DNA of 64,000 bases, taken from the NCBI GenBank assembly GCA_947650285.1, contig CANTFL010001254.1, positions 124,001 to 188,000 of the forward strand. The letters run 5' to 3'. The notes under the pieces were generated by a model that was not told the DNA's origin, made no database searches, and saw nothing but the letters and a program-made list of their open reading frames with translations. A program made the position numbers and the translations under genes. This DNA comes from Hyaloperonospora brassicae. Lineage: Eukaryota; Oomycota; Peronosporomycetes; Peronosporales; Peronosporaceae. This document shows positions 1 to 12,232 of this stretch, one piece after another (position 1 is the stretch's first letter; every line of letters begins with the position of its first letter).

Positions 1-3000
1 TGTATCGGAAAAATTGTTGGATCGTCAAAAATGCAGAGAACTTGTACGATTTTGTCCATTATCTGGTACTGAAAGCACCCACAATTCAAAAGAGGGCTAC
101 ATCGTAATATTTAAATGGTCTCTAACCAGAATCGAGAACAGTTGAGCGGACCGGTCTGCCGTTTTTAGTCCCGGAGACGACAGCGACCGGGAACGGCTGT
201 TCTCCCGCTGACCAGGAATGTACCGTTTGCCACACTATAAATACAGGAATAAAGTTGTTCAGAATAAAAACACGAATCGAGAAGGAATCACCGCCGAAAG
301 TGTCGTACTCGTTCTCGAAGTCTAGCAACATGATACTTGGGTTGTGAATTTCCTTTAGAGCCGCATCAGTGGTGAGCTGCAAAAGCGTATCAAACACTTG
401 ATCTAAAACTTGACGTCAATGCACAAATTCTTGTTGTGATCCAGCTATAAGTTTGGGCATCACACTATAGGTCCGTGTTGATAGGACCTTTACGAGCATT
501 TGCAAACATTTTTAGGTCAGATGGACCGACCGGTAATCTATAGACCCTCAACCACCACATTATGCAAGATTATGATGAGTACATAAAAAAAAGACAGTGA
601 CAAAACTTCGCAAGACAAGAAAAGTTTGATGGTCTGCACTAGCGCAGGTACGAGAAGATATTGCTCGTCCATATGGTAATCGTTGCTACGTCCATTAGAG
701 CCAGCCGTATATCGACGAATCGGACTACGGATGAACAACAGAACTTCCGCTTCTATAAATCCATTAGAAGTACATGATCTTCATGCAGCGTTAGTAGCCG
801 CGAAGATGGGACTCGGACAAGACGCTTAGGGAAAGCAAGAAGTTTTTCCGAGGAACTAGCGGTGTGTTGCACGCACAACAAAGGGCCCATATCGAATTAA
901 ATTTGATCGCAACCGTCATAAATTAGATCAATGCCGGTCCATGATTCTGCAAGACGGTTGTGACGATGTAGTTACGTTATCAGTAGGCAACGCAACACAA
1001 GAAACAGCTTTTTTATCCATTCAATCAAGCAAAGATTATACGTACCAAATGTTTCTGATGAAATTCCTAAATTTGGATATAGATCAAGTGCTGCCGAGTG
1101 AGCAATTGGTGCTATTTTTGTCTTTGAATATAGCTGCAAATTTGTTCACGACGCTGCGTGACTCGCTACAGACAATATGAATGTGTGGTAAAGTGCTTTT
1201 GAAAAACAATAGACCTAGCGGTTGGCAAGGTGAAGGGACAAGGAGCCACCATCAGGGAGGGGTCGACAAAGAAGATAGCGCTTCGATAGGGGTCAACGTT
1301 TCCTGCGAGAAGGGCCCGGAAGACCGATTGAGGGGAAGACCGTTACCAAAGAATCTATCAAGTGGTACTGACGAAAAACGACGTGGTCTCCCATTGGTAG
1401 ACCCGTTCTCTCAGCGATAAACCTAGACCCATCACTCGCAGACCCTCTCCCTCACCGGTAGAAAAGGGTCCCGTGCTGGTAGACTCGGTCCCTCAAGGTC
1501 CGTCTACTCCTGACCAGACCTATAAAGCGTCAGTGCCCCGGGGAAGAAATATGTGGAGAAGTTTAGGGGTAGTACTTTATCGAAATATAACGAATTTTCG
1601 ATTCAGTTGGCAAGTCTTCCTCGTGTTTAAATGAACTTTCACTTGGTCTTTACGCCTATTCCTGGGACGAGATATACTTTGCCCCCCTCCGGTGAAGACA
1701 GTTGCGTAGCAAGACCGAGTGCAAGCAGATCCCCGAGAAGTATTTGGTCTGTGGGCTCGTCAAGTGGAGACCACCCTCCAATCCGCTATCGTAAGAGTCC
1801 TCCCAACCTAGCGGTAAGCTAGCACGGTGAAAGCCAGGATGCTAACACCCCTTTGGTTACACCAAAAGTCAAGAGCGACAATCTACCTGTAGGATATAAT
1901 TATACGTCCACTCTCGAGCAAGTTGATTGAGTGGCCACCTACCGGCCCACCGAGTGAAGAATATCCACTTGGGGCCCAGGGTCTACCTATGGCAAGACAA
2001 CACATCTCATTCTCCGCCCTAGTCTACCGAAAATGCAACCCGCCAGCTTATGGGTAAACAAGATGAGTCAAGGTTTATACGTGACATTGTGGTACCCCGC
2101 TTAAGGAAACAGTCCGGCACAGTGAGTATTTGGGGGATTATCACGCGGTTTTGAGACCCCACTTCACCATAAATGCTGCACTTCTCTCCCGACCACATTA
2201 CGATTCCACTTGCCGGTCGAAAACAGTATTATGAGTTGACTTATTGTCCATATACTTTATTAATTCTGCTGTGAAACGTCCTGGGTAAGCTGGTGTAATG
2301 AGATGCTCCATCTGGACATGTCCGATATGACGTCATTGCGCACTCGTTCCACGCACGTTAGTAACAAGTTCCTGAAACTGTGATTGTTACATAAAGCTTG
2401 AGTCTCCACATAGTGAAATAAATTAGCCAATTCTCAGGGAATACGAAAAGTTAAGCGATTGGTATGGTCACCACTCCGATAAGTAACATTGTCGACAACA
2501 TATTTTTCAGCACAATCTTGCTCTTTATTCCGCAGTATGCGCGCATCAGCTCATTGTAAGCTGCAACGACTGTCTCTGTGAAGAGACGATCCCGTCCACA
2601 TGACTAATTGGATTAGATACATTAAAAGAACCCTACCACTAGAAAATATGACACACGCGACGTGTCTACTTTGATATCGTTCATATGTTTATTTTGTTTA
2701 TCGGGATGTCGCCATGTAATGTATTTGCATAAACGCAATTTGACAGATTTAAGAGTTGCTAAGCGAGTGTATCTAATCATAAATTACACTTGAGCAATTG
2801 TATATTTGCCAAAAATCAAATTATATGCCACTAAATTTAGCTGAATAGAATTTAGTCTTATATTAACAACCTAGATTGCAATTTCTCGCGAGAAGCCGAG
2901 ATCCCGCTTCAGCGTAGCATACGACAGCGTTTGTACGGGAAGCCAGGATAGCACCTTATGGAATCCTAATGATTTCCCTCGAACCACTACGTGCAAAGAA

Positions 3001-4794
3001 AAGACGGTCAAACTTGTTGCTTGCGCGGGCAAAAAGGTGTGTGTTGGTGTAGTGTGCGTGATAGATTCAAGAGGCACCCGCCTCCGGTATCAAGAGTCGT
3101 TCTTTTCTAACTACTAGAACGGTTATACCCATACCTGCCGACCATGGGACTCAGCACACAGCTAAAAATTTCAGTATGTATTTTTGTAGCTAGTCAAATG
3201 TTTATAAAAAAGCAGCAAGTTGAAGCAGGCTTTGTGCTTCATTCTGACTGATGGAGCGTATGAATTGACTTGGATGACATCCTATATCGATTGTTGTTCT
3301 CCTTGCGTACCTTAATGATCGGGGTGCCAGGATTGCATTCCTGGGCACTATGTGGCGTGAGAAGGATTCCCATCCCACCTTGAATGGACGAAAGTAACGT
3401 GTTCGGTACAACCCCTTTCGTTTCATCGCCTCCGCTGCCGTATTGACGTATTTTTATGTGTACACCAATCCAGAGGTCGTTGGAATAGAGGCCGATGACG
3501 ACATGCCGTCGCACAGCGAGTCCGAGAGCTCGCTTCACATCCTCAAACATTATGGGTGAAGTAGTTTATGTCAAGACGATGCCATGGGTCATGCAACTTT
3601 GGTGGAATTGTAGAAGGCTCTTATTCCTGGAGCAAGCGCAGACGGACGTGGGCACAGGCAGTAGCAATAGACACTGATCGAAGACGAGCCTCCATTTCGA
3701 TAATACGAACCACCTTAGTACTTCAAGACGTACTGCTCATCCACAGGAGCTAGATCTGTAGAGAAAGGATGGCGAGCGTTCCATAATTAACTTGACGGAC
3801 TCCGTCCAAGCATCATTCCGATAACACCGCGGACAGAATTTCGAGTGCCATACATCTTTACAGCCATAAAGCAATCAAATTGAGATTGAGCACAACAACA
3901 AAAAGCACAAAAAGCCTCCGGAACATAGAAGAATTGATTGTCCTTCTCTTTCAAGAAAAAGACTGCGATAACAAGTGATGGTGTTAACCTTAAAAAGAAG
4001 GAGACAATAATGGCATAACTCCAATTAGAATTTTTTGCCACAATGTAAGCTTTGATAGGACCTTTTAAATAGTCAATTTTGTTGTACGGTATTTCAAAAT
4101 GATACGCACCTTTTGTTTAATATATTTACATTTTTTAGGTTAGCGGCGCCAATAACACATAATATTTTTGATGCAATACATCAGCTCATTTCGCAACTAA
4201 GCCTGACGCCGATACATGTATACAGCCCTTGCGAACACACACTGTATGTTTTGGATTGATTTAAGACCGGTCGATTATCTAGGAGCCGAAAACAGATATA
4301 GCGGAGCTAGTGCAGCTCCTAGCCAGAGGAAGGCTTTCTGCTTGACGAGCAAGCTAGTTCTTTACAATAAGTCGACTCTACAAGTCAACGATCTTAAAGC
4401 TCCAGGTCTTCTTTAAGGGACGTAACGATTCGGCGAATCGATTGCACAGTGTGCTCAGGAGTCTATGTCTTAACAAGACTCGACTCTGCTTACGACTTGA
4501 GACGCCTTAGAAAGGCACGTGTCTCTAATAGATCAAAAGGGGAACTGAACCTTAATTTTTTATATAATAGGGCACCTTTGACTAAACGTACCTGATTTAA
4601 ACACTAAGGCTCTAATTCGTACCTTTTTAGGACTTGTATTTGGTGACTGACAAACGTCAGCTCCAAACAACTGATATGGTGTTCTAATATAATTTTCAAT
4701 GGGATCTCATCCCTGTTGTGAACCGCACATTAGATGCCGTCTACCAACCGATGTGTAATGCCAGCTACCAACCGATGTGTAATCCCGTTGCAAA
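1..4794. other. Gene-poor left flank, no supported gene
   Basis: Only short, frame-broken ORFs are visible on either strand and none matches a family I can name. Base composition is more AT-rich than in the central gene island. The adjacent transposase relic suggests that this flank is old repeat-derived sequence. A short direct duplication of about 23 bases lies at 4734-4785, where the peptide pattern TNRCV occurs twice. The longest minus-strand ORF, 3239-3550, looks protein-like in composition but has no recognisable motif. Confidence 0.5.
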
Positions 4795-5558
4795 AGAAAT
4801 ATTATAGTCCGCAAAGCACGCCTTCTTTTACCTACATATGTGTATCGACGCGTTATCCTACTGAAAATGTAGTCCATCACCATGCAGATCGTCCCCAGAA
4901 GTTAAGAAATATCTTTCTAGTGTCTTTACGTACTTTTCGCTGTTCTGCTTCCCCTCATGGATAGCCAACATGCTTGTCTTAGTCCCTCCAAGCGCGCGAC
5001 TCAAACCATCATGACTGAGCCACCACCGGATTGACGAGTCGAAAAAACTGGCTTTTCTTCCTCACGTCGTGTCAATGGCTTTGGAAAGTATCTAGTGCAT
5101 TCAGACTAAACTTCTTTGCGCTTAAAAAAATAGCTTTGGTCAGTCTTCATCGTAGAGACGTTTACTTTAGCACAACATTTAACACGAGCTGTCTTGTGCC
5201 TTTCAGGAAGCATTGGTGCATGTTTGTGCCTGCGAAACTAGAGCGTAGGGCTTTCTTTTAAGAACTACTTGACTCTGGAAATACTTACAGGGATTTCCAG
5301 ACGCGTTTGAAGCTCTCATGAGGATGATTAACCCTTCCCGAGCGACACGGGGAAGTCGGCAGCGAGCCATTCAGTCAAAGCTGCTGGTCTACCGGCTGGT
5401 TTGTACGCACTAAATACGACAGCATCGCTCAAGAAGCGTTTAACGACGCTTCAATGTCACCCGACGCGCCGATCAATCTCTCGATGACTCATTTTCGTCT
5501 CATGTATGGCTATCACTGTTCCCACCTCTTCTTCCGTCAATTTCTTGCCTCTCGGCAT
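4795..5558 (-). pseudogene. Decayed Tc1/mariner-type transposase
   Basis: Read on the minus strand from an ATG at 5558, the start (MPRGKKLTEEEVG) and following residues resemble the helix-turn-helix N-terminus of Tc1/mariner transposases (MSHREIDRRVG). The reading then continues across a stop and frame changes through VVKRFLSD, YKPAGRPAALT and LEIPVS. Further on come RQSGGGSVM, GKQNSEKYVKTLE and a catalytic-core motif DNASIH near 4843-4860. That last motif is preceded by a stop where glutamine-glutamine would be expected. Several in-frame stops and at least one frameshift make it non-functional, and the first catalytic Asp region is not preserved. It ends after a FADYN motif and runs into the short duplication at 4734-4785. 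Terminal inverted repeats were not located. Family assignment rests on remembered motif order. Confidence 0.75.
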
Positions 5559-6070
5559 GCTGTTGCAGAAAATGAGACCATACATAGTAGCGTTAGCAAG
5601 CAGGTATTGCAACAAAAGCGACTGAAATGAATCAATACCGTGACGGTGACATATAACGCGGCGTTGCTTAGTCCATCTACCATTCTTGTCCGACCCCCTC
5701 TGCGCTTCTTGGCGTTCGTCAGGCTGTAGGCCTCCAAATGTAGAAAACGAGGTCGTTAAATGATCCTCTCGTCCAGCGCGGCCATTAGTGATAACGATGC
5801 CCTTGTAAGTGATTTCTTTTTGTTGATGAGTTGGGCAGTGCTGGTGGCCCCATCATTCCTGTCCGCGCTGTATTGGACAGCACGAAGCCGTATCCAATCG
5901 TCAGTAGTGTCGTGATGTACAGTTTACGCGCGAGCGTATTTCGTGTTCATTGTTTTCGAGTGGCGAGTGCTGTGGCAATAAGATAGATCGTAAGGCCGTT
6001 TTCATACTACTATTTCCATCACGGCCGTGCCCCGAAGATGCACTTGGAATTCACTATATTGCTTCCTTTG
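5559..6070. other. Intergenic, no gene seen
   Basis: Sequence between the transposase relic and the deacetylase stop codon. It probably includes the 5' part of the dead transposon and the 3' UTR of the deacetylase. No ORF with recognisable content was found. Confidence 0.4.
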
Positions 6071-7018
6071 CTACCGTTTGTTCTCAGGTTTGGGCTCGTG
6101 ATACAACAAGAGCTCGTCTAGACTCACGAACGTGAACCTGCGCGTCAGCACAGGAAGAGCTGTCCTCAAGACACCGATTGTCCACGACCGATCGTGCACA
6201 ATGATCACAGACCCGCAGCTTGTTCGCGCCCGCAGAAAGATCGAGTTGATAGTCTCCGATCGAATCTGCGCGTCGTGCGGGTACACACTGCCCAGACAGA
6301 TGCGGTACTTATGACGCGTCAGAATCTCTCGCATGGGTGTCGTGAACCAACCCGAGGCTGGACGCGTCCACTTGCTTCTCGGCCGACCCGCGTCGTCTTC
6401 TCTTGTCCCGTTAGTCGCGTTCGCCTTCCGCCGCGCCTTCGTCGGTCGACCCTGTGCTGGCAACAGCTGCTGCGTCTTCAGTGGCGTGAGCAGCTCGTCG
6501 TCGTCGTCATGATCGGCTGCGGGTTGAAAGTGGTCGATCGCGCGGTCGCACTGCAGCAGCTTGTGCTCAAACACGTGGAGCTCGTCCAGGATGCTGGCGC
6601 GGTCTTCCGTGAGGTGGTTCGCGAGCGTGTGGCCCTCGCGCACGATGCGTCGCAGCACCTCTTCGTTGCCGGGAATAAAGTCCGAGATGATAAAGAACGT
6701 GGCTCGGACGCCGTGATCGCGCAGGACGTCGAGGATCGCGGGCGTCGCGGGCGACGGCGAGTCGTCGACTGTCAGCGAACAGACGCGCGCCGACGTCGAG
6801 ACGCTCCAGAGCACGGACGGGTGCGACTGCCACTTGAGACAGCGCAGCAGCCAGTGGGGCAGGAGGTACGCGGACGTGAGCAGGACCGCGATCGTGACGA
6901 CGAGGCAGAGGCTACGGAGGGACGCGGCGTAGGGTACGGCCACCGACTCGAGGGGGTCGCGAGGGCTGTGAAGTGCGGGTGCAGGCAGCACAGCCAGTGC
7001 GAAGGACAGCCGCATCAC
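6071..7018 (-). CDS. Polysaccharide (chitin) deacetylase-like membrane protein
   Basis: Single-exon gene for 315 residues of the NodB/carbohydrate esterase 4 fold, enzymes that remove N-acetyl groups from chitin-like or other polysaccharides using a metal ion. Visible motifs in order are TVDDSPS (motif 1, usually TFDDGPS) near residue 83, GHTLANH (motif 2, metal-binding His) near 128, RPASGWF (motif 3) near 222, and VIIVHD (motif 5 His) near 275. A hydrophobic stretch at about 35-58 looks like a signal anchor, placing the catalytic domain in the secretory lumen or outside the cell. An insertion rich in Asp and then Lys/Arg (about 165-215) separates motifs 2 and 3. In motif 1 the Gly of the usual D-D-G is replaced by Ser, but both acids remain. 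Substrate is not determined. Confidence 0.8.
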   Translation of the reverse strand: MMRLSFALAVLPAPALHSPRDPLESVAVPYAASLRSLCLVVTIAVLLTSAYLLPHWLLRCLKWQSHPSVLWSVSTSARVCSLTVDDSPSPATPAILDVLRDHGVRATFFIISDFIPGNEEVLRRIVREGHTLANHLTEDRASILDELHVFEHKLLQCDRAIDHFQPAADHDDDDELLTPLKTQQLLPAQGRPTKARRKANATNGTREDDAGRPRSKWTRPASGWFTTPMREILTRHKYRICLGSVYPHDAQIRSETINSIFLRARTSCGSVIIVHDRSWTIGVLRTALPVLTRRFTFVSLDELLLYHEPKPENKR

Positions 7019-7432
7019 GTCCGACGCGGCCTCGAGCGTTGTGTGGTCGTGGATGTGGATACGTTTTTGTTTCGGCGTGATATGACGTGGTGTACGAGTG
7101 GTGTGGTCTGCGTAAACTGCCTCGACCGCACCTCGATATGACGCGTCATAACTGCTGCGACACGCTGACGGTAACGGGGCACCAGTAGCGTGTGTCGCGA
7201 CTCGATTGGCTGGTGCGGTATGCGTTCGTGCCGGCCGAGTGTCCGAGTGGGTCGCAATGGAGAGACACGTTCAGGAGCAGCTGCGGGACACGAAAGGCAT
7301 TGAGCCAGCGGTGGGACTGCCTGGAAGCTGCTCGCGCATCCAATTAGTCGACAGAGAGAGAGACAGAGAGAGAGACAGCGAGCAAGAGAGAGAGGGGAAT
7401 TGAATCTACCAACACGCATGGGATCAACTCGT
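7019..7432. other. Spacer with GA-rich microsatellite
   Basis: Sequence between the 3' end of the cofilin gene and the start of the deacetylase, both on the minus strand. It contains a GA-rich run at about 7350-7392 and a CCAAT box (as ATTGG) near 7205 that could serve the deacetylase. No gene seen. Confidence 0.5.
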
Positions 7433-8186
7433 CTAGAGAAACTTGGCCACGCCGTCTTGAATCGACTCGAGCGAGAGCTCGGCCGCGTCCGTCGCCGTCA
7501 AGTGGATGCCCACGCCCACGAGCACGCGCTTGATCGCCTCCTTCGACGACGCGTACAGCATCTTCGACTTGATGCGCGCCGTGTCGGGCGACCTGCACAC
7601 AGTCAGCAGCGCAGACAATGAGCCACTTACCTCCCACCCACTCCACGACACACGAGCAAACCAGACGACACACACACACACAACTGCCACCGGCTGCAGC
7701 GCGCCGAGCCCACACACACACACACGTACGTACGTACCACGAGAGAAAGACAATCTTGCTGGTCGGACGCCCGTCTTTCGTCGTCAAGTCCAAGTCGACG
7801 ACCGCGTACCGGCACTCGCTCGTGACCTGCGACAACTTGTCGGCCATGTCCTGGTACGACTCACTGCTGGGGCCCGTCGAGTCGATCACAATCTCCGAGT
7901 CGTTCACGATCTTGTAGATAAAGTAGCGGAAGTCGTGCGGCGCGCGCTTCAGCTTAAAGTCGTTGAACTGCGTGATCACTTCATCGTCGACGCCGACACC
8001 GGAAGACTATGGACAGACAGGTAGAAAACAGACACATACACACACACACACACAACAGGCAGTCAGTCGGATCACATGGGTACATACACGCACGGAAACA
8101 CGTGAGCGCTCGAGAGAGTGGGAGAGCCACGAGCTGATCGCTAGAGACAGAGGCGAAGCACTGCGGTCGGCTGCGCGACGCACCAT
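7433..8186 (-). CDS. Actin-depolymerising factor / cofilin (3 exons)
   Basis: Exons 8184-8186, 7738-8006 and 7433-7592 give 143 residues, the usual ADF/cofilin length. The protein binds and severs actin filaments in the cytoplasm. The N-terminus reads MSSGVGVDDEVITQF, the regulatory Ser followed by the ADF homology start. Later come DFRYFIYKI, KIVFLSWSPD (across intron 2) and KSKMLYASSKEA, the actin-binding helix signature. Exon 1 is only the ATG, followed by a strong donor GTGCGT at 8183. Intron 1 is 8007-8183 and ends in CCATAG. Intron 2 is 7593-7737, beginning GTACGT and ending TGCAG, and splits the Trp codon of FLSW. Both introns contain CA/TG repeats. Family assignment is firm. The ATG-only exon is inferred from splice signals and the family's expected N-terminus. 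Confidence 0.88.
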
Positions 8187-11100
8187 AGCAGTAGAGTTGC
8201 GAGAGGGGGCGAAGGAGTAGTGGAGCGGCCGCAGATACTTGGGGCAGGTGGGTGCGGGTCGACCAAAGGCGGAGCGTTGGGGAGTGGAGAAGGCGGGGGA
8301 CGTGGGGGCTCCCCCCAAGGCGTTCGGCGTATCGCCGTCGATCTCTGCCTTAAAGTATGCAAGTTAGATGTCAGCTCTCTCCCCTCGTCCGCCTCCTGCT
8401 TGTCCAGACGACAGTGTATATGTATGTATGTATGCATGTATGAATGTGTGTGTACGTATAGTACACACTTCCATACACACACATCACACACATATATAAA
8501 TATATCCCCATCGTCAATTCGAGCTCTTGGTCCTATCTGAAGTCTCACTCGCTGTTTTTGCCCGCGACGACCCCACTACTGTGGACGCCGTCGTCGATCG
8601 TCCTATTGATGTGAAAGATGTCCGTGTGTGTCTACCCCCGACAGTGCGTTGTCATAGAATGCTGTCTGAACACACGACCGTGGACTGAAGTTGATGGTCC
8701 TTTTGTAGCGGTGCATGTGGGAGCGCGCCCTGTTGTATACGCACAGCGTGCGACGATGCGTCAAACTCGTGTCTTGAGCTTTTGCAGCTTTGCCGCATAC
8801 TTCGTCGTAGAGCCCATAGCGTCTACTGCAACACACTTCGAGAGAGAATGCCGCGGTTTTGGACGCCAGGACGTAAGCTCGTAGCGGATTTGAGACACCT
8901 TTTCGCACCGCCAGCCCACAAACGACAGCCCACAAGCGCCTTGTCGTGTCTTGGCGCACAGATGCAGGAGGAGGATTGTTAGCTGTACGGACTGCGCTGA
9001 TTTGTCCAGAACGTGTCGCTTTCGCGTCACGTTGTAACGACGTGACGTCAACGCGGTAGAAAAATGCACGAGTATGGTAGATAGCCGAAGCAAAGCGTCG
9101 TGGATGAAGCTGCTATTTGTTGAATGATTGCTACGGTGTATCGAACAAGGAGTCCGGATTGTCAAAGGTGGATCAAACACTGTAGCTGCATGTTCGTTTA
9201 CGTGCAGTGTACGCGCAGTTGTCAGGATGCAGTCACTTTTAAGTCGATCCACTGTCCACTGTCCTTGCACTTCTTCGGTCAGACAAGGTAATGTGCGTGG
9301 TTGGCACAAGTTGACAGCTTTCGCGAGTGACTCAGACGTAGACTGTTTGACAATGCGTTGTGGCAGGGTCAGTAGTATTTGGACTCGCCTTCAGTACGCC
9401 TTTGTGTGAAAAGCGTTCTTGTCAAGTAGGTGTCGACTGGTAATTAGGATCTGTGCAAGTTCGATCACCGGTGGCTGATGTTTCGTTGCAGCTGATCTGC
9501 GTTCTTCCTGGTGTATCGACGCGCATCGCACCGCAGCTTTACAAGTGCATTGCGTCATGTGGCGTCATGAGCACATCAGCGAAAGCATCGCGATCTAGTC
9601 AAGGAAAGCACAGATAGGCCTCGATTGACTAGGTCGCGATGCTTCAGTCCAGCCATTTAGTCTTCTCGAAAGAGGTCAAACCGGTCAGATGCTACCACTC
9701 GTGGATGCATCTCATGCCATTCACTTGTACGATTCTCCGTGTGAACTTCATTGCATAGTGCACGCAAGTGCGCACGATCAAGCGCATGTACATGAGCTCA
9801 ACTCAGTGGCCGATCAGCTGCCTGCTTGCACATCGAACATACCAAGCTCTGACAACAATCGTGAGCAGAAGAAGGAACTAGTGCCTTGTCCGATCTTCCG
9901 GGGTGACGTCGGACACGTAAACACGTATCGACTTGCTGTGGGCTGTGCCGATACACATGTGCTTGCAATGATAGCCCACATGCCAACCTCTGCTGCTCCC
10001 AATCACTCGGTGTTGACGAGCTTTGTATGAAAGGGTCAATGGCTCAATGGTCACAACTTATCGATGCCCCCGGTCGGCCACGTACCAGCTGCTCGCTCTT
10101 CGGGTCGGAGGTGATGGGTAGAGCTGCTAAACAACTCGTGCGTCGTAAGTTAGCTATGCAGGCGAAAACAAGTCGACATGAGGACGCCGCTGTCCTTATC
10201 ACCACAGTACTGAATGTGTACGCATTGCATTGCAGTCGATTGTTCCTGTGCCTTTGCACCAGATGCTGTTTCGCTCGGCTCAATGACGTCGGCAACTACA
10301 CACTGATGTGCACCGCCACAACTCCCCTCAGCCTTATGTTGGCCAAGTTTTGCAGTGGGACTGGCGAACGGACGTGAATCGGGTGTGCTCATGCACTTGT
10401 CGTCTTGACGGCAGTACAAGTGACTAGTCCCGCCACAGCCGTTCGGTCAGACCTCTGTCGTCGTGCACTTCGATCGAGCAGAACACTGTGCAGCGCTACA
10501 TTTGATGCCAAAGTCAGCAGACATTGACAGTGTCGCACTTGTGTATGGCGTCAAAGTCTCACCGCGACTTCTACAGTTGCCATCACGCCCGAGCTGAGGA
10601 TATGATGCATGCGAGGCGTCGAGCAAAACGTCATAGCGCGCAAACGTCGCCATGTATACTTGATACGCGCTCGTATACGGTCTCTCAAACGTTGGCATAC
10701 CCTCGAATCGTTGTTGTCAAACGAGAGGTACATTGAGGTACGTTCTCGACCAGCAATACCCTATGCAGAGAGCCTTGCTATCCAGTGTCGCTATCTAGTG
10801 TAACCCAGAGGGCAACGACGCGAAGAGCAGTTCTCCTGGCCACATGTCAGTTGACGCTCTGCCGATGCCCTGTCGCAGAACTACCCTCAAGTCGTGGGTC
10901 ATGCATGGGGTGTACGGCAACTAGAACCACCAGTTTACGTGCACGATCGACGACGCCGTCAGAGCTCCGATACGCTCATCCAAAGCTTTCGTAGCTACTT
11001 GTGCTGTCGTGTACGTTTGTGTAGCCAACTTAGAGCATCGCACACGCGTCGTGTCAGGATCGCGCACATGCGGCCCGACTGCTGTAGTACATCCCATCAG

Positions 11101-12232
11101 CAGAAGCTCCGAATGCAACAAACTTTGTCATATCAGCTCGCGTCGTCGACGCGGTCCCGCTGTCTCAAGATGCACCAGCCTATGTCTAGAGTTGCACCGT
11201 GCTCGGCCTTTAGCTCTTCCAACGGGTTCTTGCTTGCCTACCACTGCGAATTTGTCCTTGTCTTCTGATGGACAGACCGGTCGTATCTCCTACGTATTGT
11301 CTGCTGCTGCACATCGGCTGTCACGCTGCAGTCGTGACCGCAGTTTCCTCACGACTTTCAACTTCACTTCTTCTCTTCTTCAGGACTCGGGCGAACGAAT
11401 CGGACACATTGTGCTGCGGCTCCTACTGCTTCTTGAAACTCACAACACCGCTCTTCGTCTCTGTCTTTGTGGACTCTTTGCGGCAGTTTGAGCGCAATGA
11501 GATGCGTCGAGAAAGTTCCAGGAGTGCGGCTGTTTGCGCTCGATTGGCCCATAACTTGTTCGGTGAGACTGTTACAACCGGCCGCGAAGTCGCACGCCTT
11601 CCTCGCTGTTGCCTGCTACCCGTATGCAGCACATCCACACTTTCGAGTCGATGCTTTGCGTCGATCATAATCTTTCACGATGTTTCCCCTCCACGTCTTC
11701 GACGCGGTTTGTCATCGAGCATTTGCAGGAAGACAGGCCTCGACGTGCTATCGTATTGGTAGTACACCTTTGCTCTCGTACTGTGCATCGTCAGCTCTGA
11801 CGAAGACTACGCAGACTGTACACATCATTCAAAGTTGTCTGAGCTCTGTCTGCACTGACACATGTCCGGCTGCGCAGATGTTGACCCAGTCGATGAATGG
11901 CAATAGTTTCATCAGAGTCAACTGCTTCTCTTTCAATGTCTTCGACATGCCAATGGCGTTGACACTCATGCGACAACTACCGATACAGATGTATGTATAT
12001 ATTAGCGCTTAGCGCTGTAAGGTGAGTCAGCTGTTGACTCGAATGCACTCGGCCGTTCAACTCCAGAGCTAGACAAACATATTCGGGAGAAATGCCTACA
12101 GTCAGTACACGTCTATCTACAATGCCTCCGCTTCAATCCATCGCTTCCCATTGTCATCCAACAAGGCATCAAAAGTGACAGAGCTGCTACGTACTTCAAC
12201 AGAAAACATGAGACCTTGCAACCCGTCCAGCC
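8187..12232. other. 4 kb stretch without recognisable genes
   Basis: Short ORFs occur on both strands (longest 8761-9309 minus, 11268-11762 plus, 11009-11491 plus), but none shows domain motifs or clean splice structure. Base composition is close to that of the genes rather than AT-rich repeat DNA, so decayed genes are possible. A CA/TG-type run lies at 8419-8500. The 5' end next to 8187 should contain the cofilin promoter. Confidence 0.45.

Noticed and set aside
6194..7141. 315-residue plus-strand ORF
   Set aside because: Antisense shadow of the deacetylase; Arg-rich, with no motifs, while the minus strand shows NodB motifs.
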